A stretch of DNA of 64,000 nt, from NCBI RefSeq assembly GCF_003255815.1, contig NC_037668.1:65453878-65517877 (forward strand), read 5' to 3'. Below the pieces are notes generated by a model. The model searched no databases and was not told where the DNA came from. It worked only from the letters and a program-made list of their open reading frames with translations. Positions 53,501 to 64,000 of this stretch are shown one piece after another. Source of the DNA: Theropithecus gelada. Its lineage: Eukaryota > Chordata > Mammalia > Primates > Cercopithecidae. Every line of letters starts with the position of its first letter. The stretch's first letter is position 1. Position numbers and translations under genes: made by a program.

Positions 53501-56500
53501 TCAGCTTCTTCAACTTGAAAAATCTGTCAGCCTAAACACTGTTTAAGATGCTGCTTCGTCACCCCTGATCTTTGAGAGTGAAAAGGCCACTGACCTGGGT
53601 AGGCCCCAACATAAGCACGCCCTGGCTAGCCAGGAAGAGTCGATATTTAAACCGTGGGTGCTTCAAATGTCCTTCCCTGGGCTCCTATTTCCCACCTCCA
53701 CTCCCAGGGAACCCAAATCCCAGGTGACCACAGGATGGGCATATGGGAAGGTCATTACTGCCCTCTGATACTAGCTTACTTTGGGGTCCCATCACTACTC
53801 TCTCAGAAGTTGTAAACACCAAGGGCCCTACCTCAAAGCTTCCTGTGGGTGCAAGGCCCAGAGAGATCCAAGGAAAACTCATGCTCAGCAGCTGGTTTTC
53901 CAGGAGGACTAACCCACTGTGTTAACAGGAAATTCCTCCTGCCTTATCAACTTCTGCTGAGGTCAGTGGTCATCAGAAGCCACAATCCTTTTGGAGAAGG
54001 GAGTGCAGAAGGTCAAAAAGAAGTCAATTCCCTAGACCAGGCACGGTGGCTCACACGTGTAATCCCAGCACTTTGGGAGGCCGAGGCGGGCAGATCACCT
54101 GAGGTTGGGAGTTCGAGACCAGCCTGACCAACATGGAGAAACCCTGTCTCTACTAAAAATACAAAATTAGTCAGGCATGGTGGTGCACACCTGTAATCCC
54201 AGTTACTCGGGAGGCTGAGGCAGAATTGCTTGAACCTGGGAAGCGGAGGTTGCGGTGAGCCAAGATCGGGCCACTGCACTCCAGCCTGGGCAACAAAAGC
54301 GAAACTCCGTCTCAAAAAAAAAAAAAGAAGTCAATTCTTCTGGCTAGAGTCCTGGAATGAGAAATTGGCTGCTTGTAGGTAAGACCATTTCTCCTCATGG
54401 CAGTAACAACATTCACCACCACTGCCCTCTTTGTCTGTCCCTGAACATCCTTGCTAAAGCCAGGGAGGGCCCCTGGCTCCAAGGTAAATTATCTTCTCTC
54501 AATAATGTCTTGGCTGGCCCTGAGCAATGGCTCAGAGAACAGGAGAGTGACCAATGCAGATCCCTTTGCATTAGGGAATGAAAATGCAAGGCAAAATTAT
54601 GGCTGCTTCCTGCCTGACACTGTCAGTTTGGAAGAGCAGCCTTGTTTGTGGACCACCACTCTTTGCTCAGGGCAGGGAAATGGCTCTTGGGAGGCAGAGG
54701 CCTATTCTGCACCTTGGGCCATGCCTGGCCTCTGAGCTTGGTGAGTTTGGTCAGCACTCATGACTATGTTAATATAGCCTGTTGAGAGAAACCTTCATGC
54801 TAGTGTGGACTGTATCTTTTATTTTAAGAGGCAATGACTTGGAGCCAAAGGCAGACAGATGGATATAATTCTATACACACACACACACACAATTTTTTCC
54901 TATAACACAACTTAGTGAAACATTCCAAATGAGATAACTTATTGCAACATTTCAGGCTTTTTGGTGGAAAGGGAATTTTTTTGTTTTGCTATACCCTGAG
55001 TAGAAGATCATCGTTTTGTGATTTTTCTTTTTTTCTTTTTTTTTAAATAAATCACATGACTAAGCTGAGCAAGTCACATCCTTGTTTGCACTGTATGAGG
55101 CTGTATGCAAAATCCAGAGGGGGGCAGAGATGGAGGGGGCAACCCAAAGCCTGGCTGCAACCTGGAACCAGGACACCTGGCCTGCCAATTATATGCCACC
55201 TCATACGAATTCCCTTAAATCTGCACCTTCTTCTGATAAGCAAAATGCGGCCCTTCTGCTCTGAGGAAGAAAATACCATTAAAAAGAAGGCAGACCACCA
55301 AACAGCAACTGGCCATAAGCCACAAGTTCTCTCTAGGACAAAACAGAGATGTTCCCCAAGGAAAATTCACTGCGATCTGCAAGCCCTGGCAACCAACTGA
55401 GAGAAAGAACCAGGAAGGCAAAGACAGTGATCATGTTGCTAGAACCTGCTTTGCACATGTCATCGACAGACAGCAGTCAACAAGCTGCCTAGGGCCTCTG
55501 CAGAGCCAGATCAACCCCACAGCCTGTGAGCCAGGCCTTAAACTGACTATTTGTGCTGAAGCGGGCTGCAGAACGACCCGTGTCATCCACCCTGAGCACC
55601 ACCAACACTAAGCACAAATGACAACACCATCTCACCTGAACCCTGTCCAACTCACAGCTGCCTCACTGGCCTTTGCCACTGCCCTCTCTGATGAAGCAAG
55701 GGTCTGGCCTTCCAAGCAAATGTCAGCCTCAGATTCAAAAGACACACAGGAAGGAGCAACACCCAACACACTGAACTCTCCTGCCCAATCCACAAAGACC
55801 CCAGTGCAAGCGATGGGCAGCATCAGATTGATGGAAACCACACCCTTTCATTTAGAATTTTTATGCACACGAGTAACCTTAGTTTCCAAGTTCACATGAC
55901 AACAAGCAAAAGTGACATACAGTGCAGCCAAACAGTTCACTTATAACTTAGCTTTTTTTGTTGTTTTTTGTTTTTTTCCAAAGATTAGTTCCTTAAAATG
56001 GATGCTCCTGGGATGTGAATAAAGAAAATACGTCTGAAAGGTGAGGATTTCAAACAGTAGATTTCTTCATCCTTCAAATTTCTGACCCATGATGGCAGGC
56101 ATTGTACCTCATGCCTCCTGCTCACCCACTTTTTCCCGCAGGTGAGCACACACGGGCCCTTCACTTGGAGAAGCTGCTGGTGAGGCCCATCTCCTCCTCC
56201 CCCTGCAGTAGTGCTTCAATGGGAATCAGATTGGACGGGGTGTCCAGGCTCTGGAGGGACAGAAATTCTGACACATCCATGGCACTTAACGTTTCTGTCT
56301 GAGGGTCTGAAGGAGTCTCTGCTTGCCGGCTTTGCTCACAGGAGGAGGGTATGGTAGAGGATGATGACTGGGGAACAGGGGCTGAAGAGAAAGTCTGCGC
56401 TGGGAGCTGCAGGCTGGGCCCATCAGGAGCCTGAGGGCTCGGCTCTGGAGGGGGTGGGGAGGAGCAGCCCTTTCTCCTGCTGGTTGCCCGCTCCTTTGCA

Positions 56501-59500
56501 GAGTCCCGGCATGCACACTGACACTGACATGCCTCTTCTTGTTTGATGATGATCACAGGAACACTGAGGCCAATCTGCTGGACAGAGCTCCCTGCGAGAG
56601 AGGCAAGAGAGACTGCTCTTCAAGTAGCTGCAGAGGCAGGAGCATGAGGGACAGGGATACATGGGCTAGGTGAGAGCAGAGTGCCATGGGAACCATGGGA
56701 AGGATGGTCACCACACTTCGGGGTTTGTTCTGCTTTAAATTGGACCACATGCCCTCTGAGGTAAAAGAGGGACACTCCCCAGCCGAAGACAAAGTCCCCT
56801 TTCCTTAGAAAGTCACACACACAATCTAGATGCACCCTGTATTTCCAGCTTCATTTCCAGTCATTCTCCACTGCACCCTCCATGTGGATGCCTACCTTGT
56901 TCCTGACACGTTCGTTACACCCCTGGGCCTGTGGGCTCTTCCTTATGCCTAAAATCCCTGGACACTACTCTTCTGGAGAACTGACACTCATCTTTCAAGA
57001 CCTAGCTCACTCCCCCACTTCTGTAGGCCTATGCAGAGGGCTAGCTTGGATGAAGCACGTACCCAGCTTCCCAGCACACATGCACAGTGCTGCTATCTTC
57101 CTTCCACACTTCTCTCCTTGCAGTACAGGACCTGCTTGGTTCTGCCTGCCCAGGAGACTCTGAGCTCCTTTAGGACATCTTACTCATCTCTCTTTCATGT
57201 GTTGTGCGAACACTTGCTCCATATTCAGCCAGACTTTGTGTGTCTTGACAGAGCTAAGGACCAATGGGAAGGACCAGGTGCAGTGGCTCATGCCTGTATG
57301 TAATCCCTGTACTTTGGGAGGCTGAGGAGGGAGGATCTGTTGAGCCCAGGTGTTTGAGACCAGTCTGAACAATATAGTGAGACTTTGTTTCTACACATAA
57401 TAAAGAAAAATTAGGCCGGGCTTGGTGGCTCACGCCTGTAATCCCAGCACTTTGGGAGGCCAAGGTGGGCAGATCACTTGAGGTCAAGAGTTCGAGACCA
57501 GCCTGGCCAACATGGTGAATCCTTGTCTCTACTCAAAATACAAAAATTAGCTGGACATGGTGGTGAGTGCCTGGAATCCCAGCTACTTGGGAGGCTGAGG
57601 CATGAGAATCACTTGAACCTGGGAGGCAGGGGTTGCAGTGAGCCGGGATTGCGCCACTGCACTCCAGCCTCCGCAACAGAACGTGACTCCATCTCAAAAA
57701 AAAAAAAAGAAAAAGAAAAATTAACCAGGCATGGTGGTGCATGCCTATGGTCCCAGCTACTTGGGGGGGCTGAGGCAAGAGGACTGCCTGAGCCCAGGAG
57801 GTCCAGGCTGCAGTGAGCTGTGATCGTGCCACCACACTGTGGCCTGGGTGACAGCAAGACCTTGTCTCAAAAACAAAACAAAACAAAGGCCAATGAGCAG
57901 GAGAACAGGGTGGGAACTGGGAGGCCTAACAACTAGTGCTTTGGTTCCACCATAAATTCACGTATAACCTTGGGGGAGTCATTTAATTTTTCTGGGTCCC
58001 AGTGTCTTAATCGATAAAATAAATAATTTGAATAAAAGGAACTTTCAGCTCTCTATGTGTCTCTGACCCAGATGCTATTTCTTCATTACTGTAATTAGAA
58101 AAGAGTCCAGTGAATTAACAACTGCCCTCTTTAGCATTAACTGTGATTCAAAATTTTTTTTCTGGCTACATTTTAAAGCTCTATCTGAAAGAGAAAGAAC
58201 TGTTACTAAAGAATGTTAAACACAGTATTTTGGCCAGAAGTATACTAACTTTTAATAGTTGTGAGAATATGAAATACTCTAGCCAACAATACAATGTGAA
58301 GAATTTAACTGAGGCTGTTTAAAGATTTTTAAAGTTTTAGAAACTGGGACAAAGCAGTAATTAGCTGTGCCTCAAGGGGCCCACAGAGTTGCCTTCTCTT
58401 AAGGCTAACATGGAATTACATACCTGGGCTACTGGCTACTGGTACTGCAGTGGTAAAAAACACCTTCTCAACTTTAGATGCTTGCTGCTGAAAAAAGAAA
58501 AAGAAATCCCATTTATAGCCACTGTAATATGGCAGATCCCCAGGGACCTGAAGCCTCCCTGATTGTAATGGTCATCCAAGAAGACAGAAAACCCTTAGTG
58601 TTCAGGGGTTTTTGTACTGAGTGATGTTTTGTTTGTGCTCTGACATGAGGTCACTGCACTGGTTGACATTCAGTGCTGACAACGTAGCTAGCTTTGTACG
58701 CTACTAGTTGGCTGGCTCCCAGCTGCCTAATCCAGTAGGTTCTGTATGCAAAGGCTCCTCCTCCTCCAAGGTTGCTTTTCTCAAGCAGATGGTCTTCTCA
58801 GAGGGATCCCAGGGCTAGCTTTCCTTCAGATTCTCCACCTTCCCTGCTGCCTCCCAATACTTCTAAGAAAGCTGGAAAGTTCTTTTTTTCCCCTCAGAGA
58901 TTAAGTTGCATGCCAAGGACAGGCTAAGGCTTCCTCTCACAGGCAGTCAGCCCTGTAAAGGCCTTGTGCTATAAGGTGCACAGCATAGTTCAAGGGTGGG
59001 CCCTAGATTCGGCCACACTTGGATTCAAGTCCAAGCTCTGCCACTTATTAGTTGTTGATGTTGAGCATGTGATTTAACTTCTTAGAGTCTTGTTTCCCCA
59101 CCTATAAAAACAGGAATAACAACTGCTATGGATGGAGTATCTGTCCCCTCCAAAACTCATGTTGAAAGTTAATCCCCAGTGTGGCAGTATTGAGAGGCTG
59201 GGTTTTTAAGAGGTGACTGGGTCATGAATGAATTAATTCACTCACGGATTAATGGGTTATCATGGGAGTGGGACTGGTGGCTTTATAAGAAGAGTAAGAG
59301 AAGCAGGGTGTGGTGGTACATGCCTATAGTCCCAGCTATTTGGAAGACTGAGGGAGGATCGCTTGAGCCTAGGAGTTTAAGGCCAGCCCAGCCTGGAACA
59401 TAGTGAGATTCTCTCTCTTAAACAAACAAACAAACAAAAAGGCCAGGCACAGTGGTGGCTCACACCTGTGATCCCAGCACTTTGGGAGGCCAAGGCGGGC

Positions 59501-62500
59501 GGATCACAAGGTCAGGAGATGGAGACCATCCTGGCTAACATGGTGAAACCGTCTCTACTAAAAATATAAAAAATTAGCTGGGCGTGGTGGTGGGTGCCTG
59601 TAGTCCCAGCTACTCGGGAGGCTGAGGCAGGAGAATGGTGTGAACCTGGGAGGTGGAGGTTGCAGTGAGCCAAGATCTCGCCACTGCACTCCAGCCTGGG
59701 CGACAGTGTGAGACTCCATCTCAAAAAAATAAAAATAAATAAAATAAATAAATAATAAGAAGAGAGTCCTGAGCTAGGATGTTCAACCCCTTGCCATGTG
59801 ATGCCCTGTGCTGCCTCAGGACTCTGCAGAGGGTTCCACACCAGCAGGGCGGCCCTCCAGATGTGGCCCCTCAACTTTGGACTTCTCAGCCTCCGTAACT
59901 CTAAGAAATAAATGTGTTTTCTTTATAAATTACCCAGTTTGGGGTATTCTGTTTTAAGCAACAGAAAATGGACTAAGACAATAACCAAAAACCTTTCAAA
60001 GGCCCCTGTGAGGATGAAATGAGATGATGCACGTAGGACACTTGGCGCATGGTGAACATTCAGTAAACATTATTATTTAAGGCCGGGCATGGTGGCTCAC
60101 ACCTGTAATCCTAGCACTTTGGGAGGCCGAGGCGGGTGGATCACCTGAGGTCAGGAGTTCGAGAACATTCATTATTTATATTATGACTAAGCAGGACTAC
60201 AAACCCATGCCCAGAAAGTCACCCTTATCACTCTACTATACTTCCTATTACATGGGCTAAAAGGTTTCTACTTTCTTGAAGTCTTATCTTGAGGCAGCTT
60301 TGTCTTTTATCTCTCTAAAAAGGAAATTAAAAAGTGCCTCTAAGATGAGTGTGGGAGGAAAGTGAAAGCTTCTGGCTAAGTTACATAGCAGATGATACTA
60401 TAAAATAATAATGGAGGCCGGGCGTGGTGGCTCACGCTTGTAATCCCAGCACTTTAGGAGGCCAAGGTGGGCAAATCACCTGAGGCCAGGAGTTGGAGAC
60501 CAGCCTGGCCAACACGGCGAAACCCTGTCTCTACTAAAAATTCAAAAATTAGCCAGGCGTGGTGGTGTGTGCCTGTAGTCCCAGCTACTCGGGAGGCTGA
60601 GTCAGGAGAATCGCTTGAACCCAGGAGGCGGAGGTTGCAGTGAGCCAAGACTGCACCACTGCACTCCAGCCTGGGCAACAAAGCGAGACTCTGACTCAAA
60701 AAAAAAGAAAAAAAAAGGAGAAGTGAGACCCATATTTAAATACCTGAAAAGAAAAGGGATGACTTGTTTCACTCAGCACCCCAGGACAGGGCCAGAGAAA
60801 ACAATAAAAACCACATGGAGGCGGGCTGGGTCACAACACTGGAAAGCCCTTTCCAATGACTCTGGCTATCTAGAAATGGAAACAGGCTCTCTAGATCTAG
60901 AGGGGATTGGCAGCCTACTTCTGGAATTTGAGTGTTCTCCCTATTGAGCCCCAAATCGCCTTTCTAGTGTGTCTGATAGTAGCATACATCCACCTCTAGA
61001 TTCTCCAACTTAGTACATCCTTTTCTCCATCTAATTCCTACCCGTATCTCAAGGCTCACCTGACCTGTATGGTCACCCAACAAACCACTAGTGTCTGAAC
61101 CCCTCAATGCAGTGGCCAAGAGCCACCAACTCTGGGATCAATCTGCTTATGCTTAAATCCCAGCTTTGCCACTTGTGAGCTGTGGGAACTTCAGCCAGTC
61201 ACCAAACCTCGCTGGACCTCTGCCCTCCAATGGGAAAATTAGACCTACCTCCTAGGATTGTTGTAATATGTTAAAATGTGCTTTGTGTGACACACAGAGC
61301 TGCAGGTATACAGAGATAGTAAAAATATCAATGATTACTAGGGGAGGGGGAAGACGTAGAAGGGATGAATAAGTGAAGGACAAGGAATTTTTTAAAAAGT
61401 GAAACTATTCTGGATATTGTAATGGTAGATAGATGACATTACGCATTTGTCAAAACCAATAGAACTGTACAGCACAAAGAATGGACCCTAATGTAAACTA
61501 TGAACTTTAGATAATAATAATGTATCAATACTGGTTCATCAGATGTAACCAATTTACCACACTGTTGCAAGATGTTAGTAATAGGGGACAAACACAAGAT
61601 GATACAGATAAAAAAAAATAATAATAATAGGGGAGGGAGGGCTGGGCATGATGGCTCACGCCTATGGTCCCAGCACTTTGGGAGACTGAGGCAGGCAGAT
61701 CGCTTGAGTCTAGGAGTTCAAGACCAGCCTAGGCAACATGGCGAAACCCCATCTCTATAAAAAATACAAAAAATTAGCCAGTCGTGGTGGTGGGTGCCTG
61801 TAGTCCCAGTTAGGAGACTAAGGTGGGAGGATGGCTTGAGCTCGAGAGGCGGAGGTTGCAGTGAGCTGAGATAGCACCACTGTACTCTAGCCTGGGTGAC
61901 AGAGCCAGATCCTGCCTCAAAATATATAATAATGATAATAATAAGAGGGGAAACTGGGGATGGAGAAAGGTTTATGGAAACTCTCTGTACCATCTGTTCA
62001 ATAAAGTCCAAAAAAAAGTAATCTAAAAATAATGTACATAGGTAATAACTGACACGTTGCAAATCCTCAATTTTAAAAAATATGTAGCACATAAGTCCTT
62101 ACACATAGTAAGGACTCAATAAATAATAGCTGTTGATGTTTTTTAAATTATCATTATTAGTATTTAGTACTTAATCTACTGGTAATATTAACTTTCTTTT
62201 TGGCATTTTTAGCCTCTTTAACTAGAATATACGTTTTTATAAAAAAATAAATCATGTTTTTTTTCTCTTTTCTGTATCCTCCAGATATTCAGTGTGGTAT
62301 ATGGCAAATATCAGGCTTTCAAAGTTGTGAGATTGGCCACCCTGAGACAATTCTTCACCATGAAGCATTAACTGAAAGACCAAGTCATTTCCCTAGTCAT
62401 CAAGACCAAGCACTTCCTCAGAAAATGATTCTATGATGGGCTGTGGGAGCAGATTAGTTCTCTGACTTGGCCACTGCTATCTGGTGCCGTCTGACTGGGT

Positions 62501-63473
62501 CACATCAGTCCCTCACATCAGTCTGACTCTGCCTTGAAGACAACCTTCTTTTTCTGGAATATTCTGGGGCCTCTGGAGTTTGCTGACTGCTTTTTTATAC
62601 TAGAAGATGTGATTAGATTCCAGTATCTGTAGGAATATTTGTTCGAGTGCCTCCTGCTAGATAAAGACTGTTTCTCTGCCTCCTTATTGTAGGTACTGAC
62701 CACAGCATTTCCTACATTTATACCACTTGATTATGTGGAAAATGACTAAAAGGTAGTCATTGACAAGTTTCATGGTGGATATGACAGCCACTTTTCTTTT
62801 TGAAGTAAAAACTTCTGAACACGTCACCTATGTAAACACACTTCACCCCACTGGGTATATTTATACATAATACTTACAATTTGTTCTTGGTTTTGTGGAG
62901 AACTGGTGGCACCATTTAATATCCATTGTAAGTTCTGTTCTCCCATGACTAGGCTGGATTGCAGGATAGCTGTGTTGGGAGTCGGGGTGATGGTTATTGT
63001 GGGATTATTAGTTAGGACAGAGTTGGCACCCAGGGGCAGAGTCTGGACCATGGCTGGCAGGGGCTCAGTAGTACTTTGTGGTGGGGCTGGTGCTGCCACA
63101 GCTGATGCCACTGCCGCTGCTGATGCAGAAGCCCCAGCAACAACAGAAAGTCCTGGTACGATGGGCTGCGGTGCCTGGGGGTGCGGAATAAACTCTTGAT
63201 GATTAGCAGCAAACTGTGTGCTGTGGGGAACAGGCACTTCTGGAGGTTGTAAGAGAGCAGGGGGGTTGCCAAATGCAGCTTGCTGGGAGCCAGGTCCTAG
63301 GGAAGGAGCAGGCGGAGGAGCAGACGGAGCTGAGGCAGGTAGTAGAGGCTGGGGTGGCTCGGAGAGGCCAGGCTGCAGTACAAGTGGAAGAGATAAAGAT
63401 GCTGAATTTCCTGTGGATGGCGGAACATCACTGACTGACTCTGCATCACCATTAAAACTTTCAATCAAGGAAG
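50505..63473 (-). CDS. MTF1: MTF1, metal-regulatory transcription factor 1 (3' part: exons 9-11 and 3' UTR)
   Basis: Three minus-strand coding exons, 63473-62878, 58487-58424 and 56591-56161, join in frame and encode about the last 363 residues; the span also includes the 3' UTR. MTF1 senses zinc through N-terminal zinc fingers (not in the window), binds metal-response elements and activates metallothionein and other genes. Here are the Pro-rich and Ser/Thr-rich activation regions (LLPASAPSAPPPAPSLGPG, NPTITITPTPNT) and the cysteine cluster CQCQCAC. Counting back from a 753-residue protein, this falls at 632-638, the known metal-response cluster. The protein ends LLQGEEEMGLTSSFSK. The upstream exons lie past the right edge. 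Exon numbers follow the human gene. Confidence 0.95.
50521..50526 (-). terminator. MTF1: Candidate distal MTF1 poly(A) signal (ATTAAA)
   Basis: tttaat on plus is ATTAAA on minus. Cleavage would fall near 50505, about 120 bases from the inferred end of convergent C1orf122. Confidence 0.55.
51654..51815. repeat. 86-bp tandem duplication in the MTF1 3' UTR
   Basis: Unit 51654-51739 recurs at 51740-51815 with a 10-bp deletion (gaatttgagaattgaag versus gaattgaag) and few substitutions. Both contain ctattctatagcctgagaat. Confidence 0.93.
54035..54325 (+). mobile_element. Alu in the MTF1 3' UTR
   Basis: gaccaggcacggtggctcac start, antisense to the MTF1 mRNA. aagaagtcaattc occurs on both sides. Confidence 0.95.
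54872..54891. repeat. Short (CA)n
   Basis: About nine CA units. Confidence 0.95.
56161..56591 (-). CDS. MTF1: MTF1 exon 11 (coding part)
   Basis: 431 nt, SSVQQIGLSVPVIIIKQEE to LTSSFSK with stop at 56163-56161. Acceptor gcctctctcgcag. It contains the CQCQCAC cluster. Confidence 0.96.
57272..57890 (+). mobile_element. Alu split by another Alu (MTF1 intron 10)
   Basis: Left monomer 57272-57413, right monomer 57721-57890 with an (aaaac)n tail. The interruption lies at the central linker with aaagaaaaatta duplicated. Confidence 0.92.
57414..57720 (+). mobile_element. Alu inserted within an Alu linker
   Basis: ggccgggcttggtggctcac start, full dimer, A-rich tail. Confidence 0.93.
57891..58423. 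other. MTF1 intron 10 remainder
   Basis: AT-rich single-copy sequence. MIR-like trace near 57950-58020. Confidence 0.5.
58424..58487 (-). CDS. MTF1: MTF1 exon 10
   Basis: 64 nt, QQASKVEKVFFTTAVPVASS plus P. Donor gtatgt. The acceptor is a CAGCAG tandem (see findings). Confidence 0.94.
58990..59125 (+). mobile_element. MIR
   Basis: 'ttggattcaagtccaagctc', 'tgccacttattagttgttga' and 'cacctataaaaacaggaata' match the MIR core. Confidence 0.75.
59302..59440 (+). mobile_element. Alu right monomer fragment
   Basis: gcagggtgtggtggtacatg to an aaacaaacaaac tail. Confidence 0.85.
59441..59755 (+). mobile_element. Alu
   Basis: ggccaggcacagtggtggct start, full dimer, (aaat)n tail. The LTR motif aagaagag flanks the Alu pair. 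Confidence 0.95.
60081..60166 (+). mobile_element. 3'-truncated Alu
   Basis: Only the first ~85 bases (ggccgggcatggtggctcac to gtcaggagttcgagaac), with no right monomer or tail. Confidence 0.9.
60416..60718 (+). mobile_element. Alu
   Basis: ggccgggcgtggtggctcac start, full dimer, A-rich tail. Confidence 0.95.
61113..61300 (+). mobile_element. MIR
   Basis: 'agctttgccacttgtgagct' and 'tacctcctaggattgttgta' match the MIR core. Confidence 0.8.
61325..62010 (+). mobile_element. L1M-type LINE 3' end, interrupted by an Alu
   Basis: 'tagaactgtacagcacaaag', 'gtatcaatactggttcatca' and 'tggaaactctctgtaccatc' then tcaataaagtcc follow the L1 3' UTR. Alu at 61639-61921. Confidence 0.75.
61639..61921 (+). 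mobile_element. Alu
   Basis: ggctgggcatgatggctcac start. It splits an (AAT)n-rich site that is duplicated on both sides. Confidence 0.93.
62011..62877. other. MTF1 intron 9, 3' flank of the L1
   Basis: AT-rich. An L2/MIR-like 3' end lies near 62095-62130 (acatagtaaggactcaataa). No exon seen. Confidence 0.5.
62878..63473 (-). CDS. MTF1: MTF1 exon 9
   Basis: 596 nt, SLIESFNGDAESVSDVPP to TSSPQNQEQI. Acceptor ctttttcttgccag, donor gtaagt. Rich in Pro, Ala, Ser and Thr. Confidence 0.95.
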
Positions 63474-63912
63474 CTGGCAAGAAAAAGAAATAGAAATATA
63501 TATATACATATCCCAAGCCTTAGATGAGCCACAAAAACAGTCATTATGGGCTAAACAAAACACAGCTAAAGTCCACTGAACTCATCTCTTCATAGCTAGC
63601 AGGCCAGCTTTCTGTCATTTTCATTTAGTGACACCTCTGGTCAAAGTATCAAGTTTCACCATCAACCTCACTTCCTAAATGTGAAGACCCAATATAGGTC
63701 TAACCATTTAAAAAAGTGTCTTAAGGCTTTTCTGATAAAGAGACTAAACATCCTTTTTTTGATATAACTAGTGAATATACTTTCTGACTAATGGGAAGTT
63801 TTACAGACAAATTTTCATCGAACACAGTATGATCGATGCATCTGAAATTTGTGAGTTTGTGGGTCCTGTTCATTCATAGACAGTGTATCACATCAGAAGA
63901 AAGAGCTCACAA
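63474..63912. other. MTF1 intron 8, beginning
   Basis: Single-copy sequence with a short (TA)n at 63495-63510. Confidence 0.7.
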
Positions 63913-64000
63913 GGCTGGGCACGGTGGTTCATGCCTGTAGTCTTAGAACTTTGGGAGGCTGGGCAGGTGGATTGCCTAAGCTCAGGAGTTTGAAAGCAGC
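63913..64000 (+). mobile_element. Alu, cut by the window edge
   Basis: ggctgggcacggtggttcat start. Only the first ~88 bases are in view. Confidence 0.93.

Larger units (their letters stand above)
50505..56160 (-). other. MTF1: MTF1 3' UTR (about 5.6 kb)
   Basis: Mostly single-copy sequence with one Alu (54035-54325), an 86-bp tandem duplication at 51654-51815 and a (CA)n at 54872-54891. Several internal minus-strand AATAAA motifs (for example near 50684, 52474 and 52570) could allow shorter ends. Confidence 0.8.
59126..59983 (+). mobile_element. MLT1/MST-type MaLR LTR interrupted by Alus
   Basis: 'ctcatgttgaaagttaatcc' near the start and 'ttataaattacccagtttgg', 'aatggactaagaca' at the end. 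Alus occupy 59302-59755. Confidence 0.85.

Noticed and set aside
1..64000. CRISPR array, operon, phage or defence-type cassette
   Set aside because: No direct-repeat/spacer array or clustered prokaryotic genes exist. The regular repeats are microsatellites and Alus of a primate genome.

Overview
The window is primate nuclear DNA, almost certainly from an Old World monkey. It has Alu-dense intergenic and intronic sequence (about 70 Alu copies or fragments), GT-AG introns, CpG-island promoters and five protein-coding loci with primate-like proteins. The youngest Alus (12928-13214, 25725-26022, 43974-44275) carry variants I associate with the cercopithecoid AluYR group, such as 'gctcaagcctgtaatccca', 'ctagc..gggcgaggtgg' and 'gagatccrgccactgc'. 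The gene order EPHA10 (-), MANEAL (+), YRDC (-), C1orf122 (+), MTF1 (-) matches the known human 1p34.3 order, so this is the orthologous segment. A single N at 38120 shows a draft assembly.

Layout: (1) 1-4.5 kb holds the 5' end of EPHA10 on the minus strand (exons 1-3, ligand-binding domain) with its CpG island. (2) 4.5-33.9 kb is intergenic and repeat-rich. It contains Alus, an old L1 cut up by Alus, MLT1 and MST/THE1 LTRs, MER5A, MIR/L2 remnants, microsatellites, an ACTN4 processed pseudogene split by an LTR insertion, an unidentified 3'-UTR retrocopy, and two non-trivial inverted repeats. (3) 33.9-41.75 kb is the complete MANEAL gene (4 coding exons, 457 aa, GH99 family). (4) 44.5-49.1 kb is the complete YRDC coding region (5 exons, 279 aa), with a tandem duplication in intron 3. 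(5) 49.3-50.4 kb is C1orf122 (3 exons, 110 aa), head-to-head with YRDC at a shared CpG island. (6) 50.5-64 kb is the 3' part of MTF1 on the minus strand (exons 9-11 by the human numbering and a 5.6-kb 3' UTR), converging tail-to-tail on C1orf122.

The genes do not form a pathway. EPHA10 is an ephrin-receptor pseudokinase, MANEAL a Golgi endomannosidase-like enzyme, YRDC makes the threonylcarbamoyl-AMP for tRNA t6A, C1orf122 has no known function, and MTF1 is the zinc-sensing transcription factor. I found no CRISPR, operon or prokaryotic defence-type system. The items most worth a second look are structural: the YRDC intron duplication with independent Alu insertions, the two inverted duplications, the three-level Alu nest beside an assembly seam, the LTR-split ACTN4 retrocopy, and the visible coding potential for a truncated soluble EPHA10.
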